Program-made: the position numbers and the translations under genes | Assembly: GCF_003610915.1 (NCBI RefSeq) | Contig: NZ_NSDJ01000001.1 | Coordinates: 372,001-436,000, forward strand | Source of the DNA: Rahnella variigena | Lineage (GTDB): Bacteria; Pseudomonadota; Gammaproteobacteria; Enterobacterales; Enterobacteriaceae | Direction: 5' to 3' | Length of the DNA: 64,000 nucleotides | Notes under the pieces: generated by a model | Told to the model about the DNA's origin: nothing | What the model saw: only the letters and a program-made list of their open reading frames with translations | The model's database searches: none | Shown: positions 56,426 through 64,000 of the stretch, one piece after another | Layout: every line of letters begins with the position of its first letter | Position numbering within the stretch: position 1 is the stretch's first letter

Positions 56426-57241
56426 TTACCATTCCTGACGCATCAGCTGGCGAACGCGCTGCGAACTTGCGCGGTTTTCCGCACCCAGACGGTTGCTGAG
56501 GCTAACGCCTTCTTTGCGTGCGTCCTGAATGTTTTGCCAGACAACGTTTTGCACGTTGCTGATGTCGTCGGGTGTTGCCTTGTCCGGATCAGCGATGTCG
56601 AGTAATTGCGACAGCAGGCCCAGCGTGGCGTAGTTTTCGATGTCATAAGCCATCGGCGGAATGGTGGCAGCCAGTTTTTCCAGCGCGTCCACAGAGCGTA
56701 AGGTGATACGTGCGGCGGATTCTTTACCCATCGCGTGGATCATCACGCCGTTGTTTTTGAAGGCGATCAGTTTGTTGGCCTGATAACCGTGCGCCAGAAA
56801 CGCACCGGACATCGCTTTACCGACAATCAGCCCGACCACCGGATGCCCGGCCAGACGTGCTTTGGCGTACGCCCCTGCGGCACCGGCCAGCGCCTGATGG
56901 ATACCGAATGCTTCTTCGCGACGACCGTATGCCTGACTTGGCACATCAATCACAGCCACGATGGCGCGTTTGGTGATGGCATTAGCGTCGGCATCGATGA
57001 CGTCGTTGACTACTTTTGCCAGATTCCAGCCTTCGAGCAGGCCGACTTCGCCGCCCGCAGCACGCGGATACTGGTTATTTTTATCCGGTACCACGGCGAT
57101 GAAACGCACGGGCTGGTCATTCAGTTTGCCGTCAGCCGCTTTCACGGAAGGGCAAAGACCGTTTACCGGCGTGGCATCTTTGGTCAGTTCAGCGAACCAG
57201 TAATCACCCCGGCTGGCTGCATTATTTGCTACGTTGCTCAT
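56426..57241 (-). CDS. mdcE: Malonate decarboxylase gamma subunit MdcE
   Basis: Together with MdcD forms the decarboxylase that removes CO2 from malonyl-S-MdcC. The 271-aa crotonase/carboxyltransferase-fold protein shows RFIAVVPDKNN, the oxyanion-type glycine loops around HPVVGLIVGKAMSGAFLAHG and the helix MIHAMGKESAARIT. It starts inside the mdcD stop (4-bp overlap). Confidence 0.94.
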   Translation of the reverse strand: MSNVANNAASRGDYWFAELTKDATPVNGLCPSVKAADGKLNDQPVRFIAVVPDKNNQYPRAAGGEVGLLEGWNLAKVVNDVIDADANAITKRAIVAVIDVPSQAYGRREEAFGIHQALAGAAGAYAKARLAGHPVVGLIVGKAMSGAFLAHGYQANKLIAFKNNGVMIHAMGKESAARITLRSVDALEKLAATIPPMAYDIENYATLGLLSQLLDIADPDKATPDDISNVQNVVWQNIQDARKEGVSLSNRLGAENRASSQRVRQLMRQEW

Positions 57242-58080
57242 GCGCGATCCTCCCGGTTAAACAAGGCTTCCGTCACTTCACGGTTGGCCTGCTGCGCGGT
57301 GTCAAAACCGGTCAGTTTTGGCAGGTAATAATCATAATTATCAGAACGATGTGTCGCAGGTACGCCCGCTTTAATAAAGGACAGTACGCTGTCTTTCACT
57401 TCATTCAGGGAATCTTTCACCAGCGCATCAACAAACCCGCTGTGATAGCGCACTTCGCCACCGGTCATGCTCCAGATAAACGGACGGTCGCGGGAATCGT
57501 ATTCATCGATACCGGCTTCCTGTTCAATAACCTGCGGACCATTTAGACCCAGACGGGCTTCGCGGGTGACAATCAGATAGCTGCACAGCGCGGCGGCAAT
57601 CGACATCCCGCCAAAGCAACCGACCGTACCGGCAACCACGCCAATCACCGGCGTATAGCGGCGTAAATCTACGATTGCGGCGTGAATATCCGCGATCGCC
57701 GCCAGACCCAGATTGGCTTCCTGCAAACGTACACCGCCGGTTTCGAGCAGCAGAACAGCCTGCGTCGGGATGCCGTTGCGGTTATCTTCTGCGGCCAGTT
57801 CCAGCGCCGCGGCCATTTTGGCACCGGACACCTCGCCCATGCTGCCGCCCTGGAAACTGCCTTCAATCGCCACAACCACGGCGGGCTGACCGTTAATCTG
57901 GCCTTTCGCGACCACCATGCCATCATCGGCTTGCGGCACGATGCCCTGCGGTTCCAGCCATGGCGACATCACGCGTTCGAACGGCCCGAGCAGTTCGCGG
58001 AAAGTGCCGTCGTCCAGCAGTTTGCGGGCGCGCTGACGGGCGCTCAGTTCGATAAAGCTCTGATCAGTATCAGTTGGCAT
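57238..58080 (-). CDS. mdcD: Malonate decarboxylase beta subunit MdcD
   Basis: Carboxyltransferase-like subunit of the decarboxylase. The start is ATG 58080 (MPTDTDQSFIELSARQRA), giving 280 aa; a longer frame from 58185 lies inside mdcC. Features include GSFQGGSMGEVSGAKMAAALE, LLLETGGVRLQEANLGLAAIADI and the oxyanion segment GTVGCFGGMSIAAALCSY. It overlaps the mdcC stop by 11 bp and mdcE by 4 bp, pointing to coupled, equimolar synthesis. Confidence 0.95.
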   Translation of the reverse strand: MPTDTDQSFIELSARQRARKLLDDGTFRELLGPFERVMSPWLEPQGIVPQADDGMVVAKGQINGQPAVVVAIEGSFQGGSMGEVSGAKMAAALELAAEDNRNGIPTQAVLLLETGGVRLQEANLGLAAIADIHAAIVDLRRYTPVIGVVAGTVGCFGGMSIAAALCSYLIVTREARLGLNGPQVIEQEAGIDEYDSRDRPFIWSMTGGEVRYHSGFVDALVKDSLNEVKDSVLSFIKAGVPATHRSDNYDYYLPKLTGFDTAQQANREVTEALFNREDRA

Positions 58081-58372
58081 TTTCTGCCTCCTCAAAGACC
58101 TGTTCGATACGCAGACGGGCAACCCCTGGTGTGGCGCCAAAATCATTAATGTCCAGACGGCCTGCCGGTAATTCACGCAGCGCACTCAGACGGTTAAAAA
58201 AGTTCTGCCACAAGGTATGGCTGCCGTCGACCGATGTGGTGACGATAATTTTCAGCGCACTGGCTGTGTCGGGTTCATACAGCGCTTCTAAATCGCCGGA
58301 ACCTACCACGCCGGCTTCGGCGCGGCCTGCCAGCGGTTTAGCCGCCGGGTAGTTAAATTCAAAACGTTCCAT
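58070..58372 (-). CDS. mdcC: Malonate decarboxylase acyl-carrier subunit MdcC
   Basis: 100-aa acyl-carrier protein that bears the phosphoribosyl-dephospho-CoA arm. The attachment Ser is Ser-25 in GVVGSGDLEALYEP. It is acetylated, then exchanged for malonyl, then decarboxylated. It is 40 bp after mdcB and overlaps mdcD. Confidence 0.95.
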   Translation of the reverse strand: MERFEFNYPAAKPLAGRAEAGVVGSGDLEALYEPDTASALKIIVTTSVDGSHTLWQNFFNRLSALRELPAGRLDINDFGATPGVARLRIEQVFEEAENAN

Positions 58373-58412
58373 AACACCTCTTTGTACTGATGTTAGTTAA
58401 TTCGTATCCGGT

Positions 58413-59273
58413 TCAGACCACGCTCACGCGGTCGAGGAACAGCGTCGCGGCCAGTAAATCAGCGGCACCGCCGGGCGATGTGTTGTCCGCCAGCATCCGG
58501 TGTTCGAGATGGCGCAACAGTTGTTTGCCCGCCATCGTGCTGGTGCCACCAGCTTCCAGTACCGCCTGCGCGCCCTGATGCATGGCTTCAAGCGCCGGTA
58601 AACCGCCGCGTGACAGCACACAGGTGTCGGCAAGCGTGGTCATCACCGCCAGCAAGGCATCAACCTGTGCTTCGCTTTCGCTGGCGCCTCGTGTCCGGCT
58701 GTGATGAAGCTGCGGCAGTGCCCGGTCGATAATGTGCGGGAAACCACTTTGTGCTTCTTCACGCGCACCCGGCACCTGATAACGCTGCACGGCGTGCGAA
58801 CCTTTACTGAATTTTTTCGGGCTGAAAGCATCGGGTAACGCCGCAATTTTCGCGGCGCGCTGCGCAATACTTTGCGGCAGCAAACGTTCCGGCTGCATGG
58901 CAACGGCGCTGACCAGCAGCCCCATCGCCCAGATAGCGCCCCGGTGAGTATTCACTCCGCCGGTTTCCGCCATCATTTGTGCTTCACCAGCACGACCTAG
59001 GCGCCCCACTTCCTGACGCAGGGCGATATCCGCCGGGCGCTGCCAGCTGTGTAAAGCCAGCAAATAGAAAGTGGAGGTCAGGCTGCGTGCCGAACGCACC
59101 ATCAGATCCAACGTTAAATCCTGATGTGCGCCGGAACTCCGGCTGTCTACCAGTCCCGGTTTCGGGCTAAGCCGCGCTTCGTCGATCAGCGCCTGCGTCG
59201 CCGTTTCTGCCAGCCTTTCGGCCAGTTCTTCCGCTGTCAGTACAGCGCCAATCGTTAAAGTCTGCGGCATCAT
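58413..59273 (-). CDS. mdcB: Triphosphoribosyl-dephospho-CoA synthase MdcB
   Basis: Makes the prosthetic-group precursor from ATP and dephospho-CoA. The 286-aa CitG/MdcB family protein has EARLSPKPGLVDSRSSGAHQD, the ETGGVNTHRGAIWAMGLL motif, SRGGLPAL and the C-terminal SPGGAADLLAATLFLDRV. It starts 2 nt after the mdcA stop. Confidence 0.94.
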   Translation of the reverse strand: MMPQTLTIGAVLTAEELAERLAETATQALIDEARLSPKPGLVDSRSSGAHQDLTLDLMVRSARSLTSTFYLLALHSWQRPADIALRQEVGRLGRAGEAQMMAETGGVNTHRGAIWAMGLLVSAVAMQPERLLPQSIAQRAAKIAALPDAFSPKKFSKGSHAVQRYQVPGAREEAQSGFPHIIDRALPQLHHSRTRGASESEAQVDALLAVMTTLADTCVLSRGGLPALEAMHQGAQAVLEAGGTSTMAGKQLLRHLEHRMLADNTSPGGAADLLAATLFLDRVSVV

Positions 59274-59275
59274 GA

Positions 59276-60937
59276 TTACCAGCTACGGAATTTAGCAGGC
59301 GGGTTATACAAACCGCCGGACCAGTCAACCAGTTCGCTCACGCTGCCTGCCGCCAGTAAAGAACGGGTGGCATCGGTGCGACGAATGCCCATGTCTTCAG
59401 GGAAGACCACCAGTTCCTGACGGCGCAGGTCGGCGACGCGTTTGGCGTCAACGCCCAGACCGATGTCAGTGATACCGGCCACCGCAGCGACCATTGCACG
59501 GCGTTCTTCCAGAGAGCGGGCGCGGTGCAGATAAGCAATTCCCTCTTCGGTCAGCACGTGGGTCACGTCGTCGCCGTAAATCATCACAGGCGCCAGCGGC
59601 ATACCGGACTCTTTACCCACATCGACGGCTTCGAGTTTCTCAACGAACGTCGGTTTGCCCCCGGCCTGGAAGGTTTCCACCATCTGTACGACCAGTTTTT
59701 TACCGCGGGCCATCGGATCCGGCTCTTCAATCATGTCGAGCCAGGCTGGCGTGGAGTGACGACGACCGTGCGGGTCATGGCCCATATTAGGCGCGCCACC
59801 GAAACCGGCCAGACGACCGCGGGTCACCGTTGAGGAGTTCGCCAGACCATCGACCTGCAAGGTGGAACCGATGAACATGTCGACGGCGTACTGGCCGGCC
59901 ATCTGGCAGAACGCGCGGTTGGAACGCATGGAGCCGTCGGAGCCGGTGAAGAACACATCCGGACGAGCGCGAATGTACTCTTCCATCCCCATTTCGCCGC
60001 CGAAGCAGTGAACGGTTTCCACCCAGCCGCTTTCGATAGCCGGGATCAGCGTCGGATGCGGATTCAGCGTCCAGTGTTTACAGATTTTGCCGCGCAGACC
60101 GAGTTGTTCGCCGTACGTCGGCAGCAGCAGTTCGATGGCTGCGGTGTTAAAACCGATACCGTGGTTCAGGGACTGCACGTTGTGTTTGGCGTAAATACCC
60201 TTAATCGCCATCATCGCCATCAGTACGTGAACCGGTTTAATCAGGCGCGGGTCACGGGTGAACAGCGGTTCGATGAAGAACGGCTTGTCGGCGACGACCA
60301 CGAAATCAATCCAGTCACCTGGAATATCGACGCGCGGCAGGTCGGTGTCTTCTTCGACAAGTTCATTCACCTGCGCAATCACGATGCCGTTTTTAAAGGC
60401 AGCGGCTTCGACCAGCGCCGGCGTATCTTCAGTGCTTGCGCCGGTATACAGATTGCCTTTACGGTCCGCTTTGAAGCCGGCGATCAGCGCGATGTTCGGC
60501 ACCAGATCGACATAAAGACGGGAATACAGTTCGATGTACGTATGGATAGCGCCGATTTCCATCTGGCCGTCTTCAAGCAGTTGCGCGATACGCAGGCTTT
60601 GGGGGCCGGAGAAAGCGAAATCAAGCTTGCGGGCGATACCGCGTTCGAAGAGATCCAGATGTTCAGCACGGCTGACGCTCGGCATGATCATATGTAAATC
60701 ATGCAGCTTTTCAGGGTTCACTTTTGCCAGCGAACGGGAAAGAAAGTCAGCTTGTTTTTGGTTGTTACCTTCCATCACCACGCGGTCACCGGAGGCGATC
60801 AGCGTTTCGAGGATGGGGATGATTTTATCTGTGGGTAAAACTTTACCCTCTGCCACGGAACGGACACTGTCGATACGCCGTTGTTTTTCGCTGCGGCGGG
60901 TGTCCCATACTTTCGTGGTCTGCGGATGTTGCGGCAT
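59276..60937 (-). CDS. mdcA: Malonate decarboxylase alpha subunit MdcA
   Basis: Acetyl-S-MdcC:malonate CoA-transferase-type subunit that swaps acetyl for malonyl on MdcC. The start is ATG 60937 (MPQHPQTTKVWDTRRSEK) behind GGGAGG, giving 553 aa; the frame is open upstream to 61015 but without family support. Segments include VVMEGNNQKQADFLSRSL, GAIHTYIELYSRLYVDLVPN and TRGRLAGFGGAPNMGHDPHG. First gene of the mdcABCDEFGH operon; its promoter and LysR-type operator candidate lie just upstream. Confidence 0.95.
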   Translation of the reverse strand: MPQHPQTTKVWDTRRSEKQRRIDSVRSVAEGKVLPTDKIIPILETLIASGDRVVMEGNNQKQADFLSRSLAKVNPEKLHDLHMIMPSVSRAEHLDLFERGIARKLDFAFSGPQSLRIAQLLEDGQMEIGAIHTYIELYSRLYVDLVPNIALIAGFKADRKGNLYTGASTEDTPALVEAAAFKNGIVIAQVNELVEEDTDLPRVDIPGDWIDFVVVADKPFFIEPLFTRDPRLIKPVHVLMAMMAIKGIYAKHNVQSLNHGIGFNTAAIELLLPTYGEQLGLRGKICKHWTLNPHPTLIPAIESGWVETVHCFGGEMGMEEYIRARPDVFFTGSDGSMRSNRAFCQMAGQYAVDMFIGSTLQVDGLANSSTVTRGRLAGFGGAPNMGHDPHGRRHSTPAWLDMIEEPDPMARGKKLVVQMVETFQAGGKPTFVEKLEAVDVGKESGMPLAPVMIYGDDVTHVLTEEGIAYLHRARSLEERRAMVAAVAGITDIGLGVDAKRVADLRRQELVVFPEDMGIRRTDATRSLLAAGSVSELVDWSGGLYNPPAKFRSW

Positions 60938-61057
60938 GCCAAACCTCCCTGGGTTGAGCTTGCTGAATCTTTCCCGTCGTGATGAAACAAAAAGGAGGGT
61001 GGGAAGTTCAGTCAAGTGGCGGTTGCATCACAATTGACCTGTTTAATTAGCGTGTTA

Positions 61058-61086
61058 AGTATAGGAAGCGGTGAGATACCCATCAA
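61058..61086 (-). promoter_or_regulatory. Predicted mdcA promoter
   Basis: On the minus strand TTGATG (61086-61081) and TATACT (61063-61058) stand 18 bp apart, a plausible sigma-70 promoter of activator-dependent quality. It would give a leader of about 115 nt before the mdcA ATG at 60937. The rest of the 302-bp gap to the DUF1471 gene holds the operator candidate and the terminator listed separately. Confidence 0.5.
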
Positions 61087-61104
61087 TTAAGGGCGCTGAC
61101 ACTT

Positions 61105-61123
61105 CGTTACTCTGAGAGTAACG
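61105..61123. promoter_or_regulatory. Perfect 9-1-9 palindrome, candidate MdcR operator
   Basis: CGTTACTCT-G-AGAGTAACG, centred at 61114. It contains a T-N11-A LysR-type box and lies upstream of the predicted -35, with its centre about 63 bp upstream of the expected mdcA transcription start. That is the usual place of the recognition site for a LysR activator; MdcR is the only LysR gene in the window. Confidence 0.6.
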
Positions 61124-61193
61124 ATTGGAGAGAATTCTTTAAAAACAGTTTGATACAGAACAAGGAATGAGAGGAAGTGCGCAAAAACAGGCG

Positions 61194-61224
61194 AAAAAAA
61201 GGGATGCACCAGGCATCCCTTTTT
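61194..61224 (-). terminator. Terminator of the DUF1471 gene
   Basis: GGGATGC / GCATCCC with a 5-nt loop; A7 on the left is the T-tract in the minus direction. It ends the gene at 61240-61509 and insulates mdcA from it. T5 on the right makes it possibly bidirectional. Confidence 0.9.
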
Positions 61225-61239
61225 CGCAGATTCAGAGAA

Positions 61240-61509
61240 TTACTTGAACACTTCTGCGGTAGCAGTGATTTTCTTTTTCTCCTGCGCGGCGATGACGACG
61301 TAGTATTTCCCGCCTTTTTCATCAGCCAGTTTGGACAGCTCATCTTTAGCATCCATTGGCGCAGTGTATTCATTGCTGGTCGTTACCACGCCCAGGCTGG
61401 TGTAACCCTTATCTTTGGCTTCTTCTTTGGTGATCATCTCAGCGGCCATTGCGTTCACAGAGAACAAACCTGCCAGAACAGCTGCAATAATAATTTTATT
61501 TGATTTCAT
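61240..61509 (-). CDS. DUF1471 (YhcN/BhsA-type) periplasmic small protein
   Basis: 89-aa exported protein of the BhsA/McbA/YhcN family, members of which respond to stress, acid or metals and affect biofilm. Signal peptide MKSNKIIIAAVLAGLFSVNAMA, cut before AEMITKEE; the mature 67-aa domain carries GYTSLGVVTTSNEYTAPMDAKDELSKLADEKGGKYYVV and ends in AEVF-K, the family's typical strand pattern. AGAGGTAA precedes the ATG. It is a monocistronic unit with its own terminator, inserted between bioH and the mdc operon. The exact family member cannot be assigned. Confidence 0.88.
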   Translation of the reverse strand: MKSNKIIIAAVLAGLFSVNAMAAEMITKEEAKDKGYTSLGVVTTSNEYTAPMDAKDELSKLADEKGGKYYVVIAAQEKKKITATAEVFK

Positions 61510-61737
61510 GACATTACCTCTAATTGGATGAATAATTTTGAAAGAAAGCAGTCAAGATATGAACGGCAGGTGAATCTGTGCTGGCACGAACCTTCCTGGT
61601 CAACCACCAGATTTCTCCCCAGAGACACAAACGGGCGATGGAAACTCTTACCCTCTCACCTCCGGCATCTATCGGCTTAAGTATTAATCACCTTCGGGAA
61701 TTATCCAGAAATTAGTAAAAAATATTTACATTGATTT

Positions 61738-62508
61738 TCATTCTGACATCAGGAACTGACCGGCAAGTTCACAAAATGCATCCGGATGAGAAATAAACGG
61801 CGCATGTGCTGCTTTTTCAATGACTTCTGAACGGGAATCCGGCAGTAACGCATCCAGCAACGGCACGACTTTTCGCGGCACCAGCCCGTCCAGCGCGCCG
61901 TAAATACGCAATATTGGCAACGTCAGCTGCGTCATCGGCTGGCGTAAATCGGCCGTGCGCAAAATCTCCAGCCCGCCGTTGAGCACATCAGCCGGTGGCA
62001 TCGGCAGATTCAGGACAATCGATTTAAGCAATCGGGCATCCTGACGCGCGCTGTCGCTGCCGAGTGTCTGCAACGCCAGAAAACGCTCGACCGTGCGCTG
62101 GAAATCTTCACTCAGCTGATGCTGAAAACCCTGCAGCACGTCGGGGCGGATCCCCGGCCAGTCTTCGTGCGCGGTAAAGCAAGGCGAAGATGCTACGGTA
62201 ATCAGTTTTTCCACGCGCTGCGGCGCGCTCAGCGCAATCTGGCTGGCGACCAGACCGCCCAGCGACCAGCCCATCAGCGAGGCCTTTGGCGGCATGACCG
62301 CCAGAACCGTTTCCGCCATCTCTTCCAGCGTCATCGCCCCGAAACCCTCACTGCGGCCATAGCCCGGCAGGTCGATCAGATGCAGACAAAATTGCGGCGC
62401 AAGTCGCTCTGCCGTGTAACGCCAGACTTCGGCATTCAGCCCCCATCCGTGAAGCAGCGCAAGATGGCGATCTCCTTCGCCGATTGTCTCCTGGTAAAGC
62501 GTGTTCAT
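61738..62508 (-). CDS. bioH: Pimeloyl-ACP methyl ester carboxylesterase BioH
   Basis: Removes the methyl group from pimeloyl-ACP methyl ester, ending the fatty-acid-synthesis stage of biotin formation. The start is ATG 62508 ([15 protein letters not shown]), giving 256 aa as in E. coli. Catalytic triad: Ser-82 in GWSLGG, the Asp in YGALDGLVP and the His in [15 protein letters not shown] near residue 20 forms the oxyanion hole. It is divergent from gntX, with only 46 bp between the starts. Confidence 0.96.
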   Translation of the reverse strand: MNTLYQETIGEGDRHLALLHGWGLNAEVWRYTAERLAPQFCLHLIDLPGYGRSEGFGAMTLEEMAETVLAVMPPKASLMGWSLGGLVASQIALSAPQRVEKLITVASSPCFTAHEDWPGIRPDVLQGFQHQLSEDFQRTVERFLALQTLGSDSARQDARLLKSIVLNLPMPPADVLNGGLEILRTADLRQPMTQLTLPILRIYGALDGLVPRKVVPLLDALLPDSRSEVIEKAAHAPFISHPDAFCELAGQFLMSE

Positions 62509-62554
62509 AGCGTATTGTCCGTGTCTGTCTGAATGGCTAAAGGAACCCGCCACT

Positions 62555-63244
62555 ATGCTAACAATTGCCGGCCGCTGTTGGCTATGCCAGTGTCCGCTGC
62601 ATCTTACGATCCAGGGCATTTGCAGCCTGTGTATGAAACATCTGCCGGTCGCCCCGCCGCATTGCCTGCGCTGCGGATTGCCCTCCAGCGGCGGTGAGGC
62701 TGATTGCGGGCGGTGTTTATTAAAACCGCCGCCGTGGGACGCGATGATCTTCGCCAGTCCCTATGAAATGCCGGTGAGCGGGCTGGTGTTGCGGTTCAAA
62801 TTCTCCGGGCAACCAGAGCTCGACACCGCACTCGCCCGCTTGCTGTTGCTGCGCTGGCAGGAACGCTACCGGATGCGCAATCTGCCCAGACCCGACGTGC
62901 TCCTCAGCGTGCCGCTGCATCAGAAACGCTATTTCTCACGCGGTTATAATCAGAGTGAATTGCTGGCAAAACCACTGGCACGCTGGCTGCATTGTGAATA
63001 CCTGCCCGATGCCCTGAGCCGCGACCGGCAGACGACATCACAACAAAGCCTGACCGAGCGGGAAAGAAAGTGGAATCTGCGTAAAGCCTTCACCTGCCAT
63101 ATCAATCTGCGAGATAAGCACGTGATGCTGCTGGATGATGTGGTGACGACCGGCAGCACAGTGCGTGAAATCAGTAAATTACTGCGCAATCAGGGCGTTG
63201 CTTCACTGCAAATCGCGTGTATCTGCCGGACGTTGCAGACATAG
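62555..63244 (+). CDS. gntX: ComF-like amidophosphoribosyltransferase-fold protein GntX
   Basis: ComF family protein (YhgH in E. coli), linked to DNA utilisation in E. coli. The start is ATG 62555 ([17 protein letters not shown]), giving 229 aa. An N-terminal zinc-ribbon-like part carries CWLC, CSLC, CLRC and CGRC pairs; the C-terminal PRTase domain has the PRPP motif [13 protein letters not shown]. The co-occurrence of gntX with the hof genes in this window fits a nutritional DNA-uptake capacity, though their direct link is inferred. Confidence 0.93.
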   Translation: MLTIAGRCWLCQCPLHLTIQGICSLCMKHLPVAPPHCLRCGLPSSGGEADCGRCLLKPPPWDAMIFASPYEMPVSGLVLRFKFSGQPELDTALARLLLLRWQERYRMRNLPRPDVLLSVPLHQKRYFSRGYNQSELLAKPLARWLHCEYLPDALSRDRQTTSQQSLTERERKWNLRKAFTCHINLRDKHVMLLDDVVTTGSTVREISKLLRNQGVASLQIACICRTLQT

Positions 63245-63304
63245 GCACGTGCTGCTAACACTCTGGCAACGTGAAGGGTGACGGGTAAAATGAAAGGGCG
63301 TATT

Positions 63305-63329
63305 ATAACCAACTAGAGTAGTCAACTAT
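63305..63329. promoter_or_regulatory. IscR type 1-like box upstream of nfuA
   Basis: 25 bp with halves ATAACCAACTA and TAGTCAACTAT around a 3-nt centre (GAG), closely matching the IscR type 1 consensus ATASYYGACTRWWWYAGTCRRSTAT. It ends 12 bp before the nfuA ATG. This implies repression by holo-IscR, as reported for E. coli nfuA. Confidence 0.82.
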
Positions 63330-63341
63330 TGAGCGAATGTT

Positions 63342-63917
63342 ATGATCCTTATTACCGATGCTGCCCAAGAGCACTTTGCCAAATTGCTGGCAAGCCAGGA
63401 AGAAGGCACCCAAATCCGCGTATTCGTGATCAATCCCGGTACGCCGACCGCAGAATGCGGTGTCTCTTATTGCCCGCCGGACGCCGTTGAAGCGACGGAT
63501 ACCGAACTGAAGTTCGAGAAACTGTCCGCTTTCGTCGATGAATTAAGCGCACCTTATCTGCAGGATGCGGTCATCGATTTCGTTACCGATCAGCTCGGTT
63601 CTCAGCTGACGCTGAAAGCACCGAACGCCAAAATGCGTAAAGTCTCTGACGATGCGCCGCTGATGGAACGTGTTGAATATCAGCTGCAATCGCAGATTAA
63701 CCCGCAGCTAGCCAGCCACGGCGGACGTGTTTCCCTGATGGAAATCACTGACGACGGTATCGCTGTTCTGCAATTCGGCGGCGGCTGTAACGGTTGTTCA
63801 ATGATTGATGTCACCCTGAAAGACGGCATCGAGAAAGAACTGCTGCAAAACTTCCCTGAGCTGAAAGGCGTTCGTGACCTGACCGAACACCAGCGCGGTG
63901 AACACTCGTTCTACTGA
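63342..63917 (+). CDS. nfuA: Fe/S biogenesis protein NfuA
   Basis: [4Fe-4S] carrier used under oxidative stress and iron limitation, and for repairing lipoate synthase. At 191 aa it equals the E. coli length. The N-terminal degenerate A-type domain ([16 protein letters not shown]) is followed by the NifU C-terminal domain with the cluster-binding C149-x-x-C152 (GGGCNGCSM). IscR-type operator directly upstream. Confidence 0.98.
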   Translation: MILITDAAQEHFAKLLASQEEGTQIRVFVINPGTPTAECGVSYCPPDAVEATDTELKFEKLSAFVDELSAPYLQDAVIDFVTDQLGSQLTLKAPNAKMRKVSDDAPLMERVEYQLQSQINPQLASHGGRVSLMEITDDGIAVLQFGGGCNGCSMIDVTLKDGIEKELLQNFPELKGVRDLTEHQRGEHSFY

Positions 63918-63946
63918 TCGGTTAACGCCATTCCAGTATCACAATA

Positions 63947-63977
63947 CTTTAGGGTTCAGCACTGCTGGGCCCTAAAG
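63947..63977. repeat. Hairpin downstream of nfuA
   Basis: CTTTAGGG / CCCTAAAG with a 15-nt loop. No T-tract follows, so terminator function is uncertain. The last bases of the window (63978-64000) show nothing else. Confidence 0.5.
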
Positions 63978-64000
63978 GTTGCTGACTCCCCACACTTATT

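Overview
This window reads as chromosome of a member of the Enterobacterales, most likely Yersiniaceae close to Rahnella or its relatives. Almost every core gene has an obvious E. coli counterpart of nearly the same length, and the order follows the E. coli 74-76 min region: nirBD-cysG, the aroK superoperon (aroK-aroB-damX-dam-rpe-gph-trpS), the hof genes, mrcA, nudE-igaA-yrfG-hslRO, pckA, envZ-ompR, greB-tex, feoABC, bioH-gntX-nfuA. The species is an inference from gene content, not from a marker gene.

Layout: 26-4415 is assimilatory/respiratory nitrite reduction and siroheme synthesis, without nirC. 4655-7682 holds a low-complexity lipoprotein followed by an Omp85-type two-partner secretion translocator. 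7746-13920 (minus strand) is the tightly packed trpS...aroK operon, followed by a small hypothetical ORF and the hofM-N-OP-Q genes for a type IV pilus-like DNA-uptake apparatus (14035-17797), in which HofO and HofP are fused. mrcA (PBP1A) is divergent from hofM. 20550-27725 carries nudE, the Rcs attenuator igaA, yrfG, hslR, hslO and pckA.

Four accessory segments interrupt the conserved order. (1) 27829-29157, between pckA and envZ: a FitAB/VapBC-type toxin-antitoxin pair whose PIN toxin looks catalytically degenerate, a 36-bp tandem repeat, and a MITE-like palindromic element with 20-bp perfect inverted ends. (2) 31942-37024, between ompR and greB: an AT-richer four-gene chaperone-usher fimbrial operon (pilin, chaperone, usher, two-domain adhesin). 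(3) 37039-45482: pbpC (PBP1C) and a very large membrane-anchored alpha-2-macroglobulin, a pair that sits elsewhere in E. coli. (4) 52030-60937, between feoC and bioH: a complete malonate decarboxylase operon mdcABCDEFGH with its LysR regulator MdcR and one unknown gene between mdcH and mdcR, plus a DUF1471 stress-type small protein.

Regulatory signals that can be read directly include an IscR type-1-like box before nfuA, a Fur box before feoABC, a T-N11-A palindrome at about -63 of a predicted mdcA promoter, and several strong intrinsic terminators. The best candidates for something little described are the lipoprotein/TpsB pair at 4655-7682, the repeat plus palindromic element at 28525-29120, and the unknown gene at 52930-53574.
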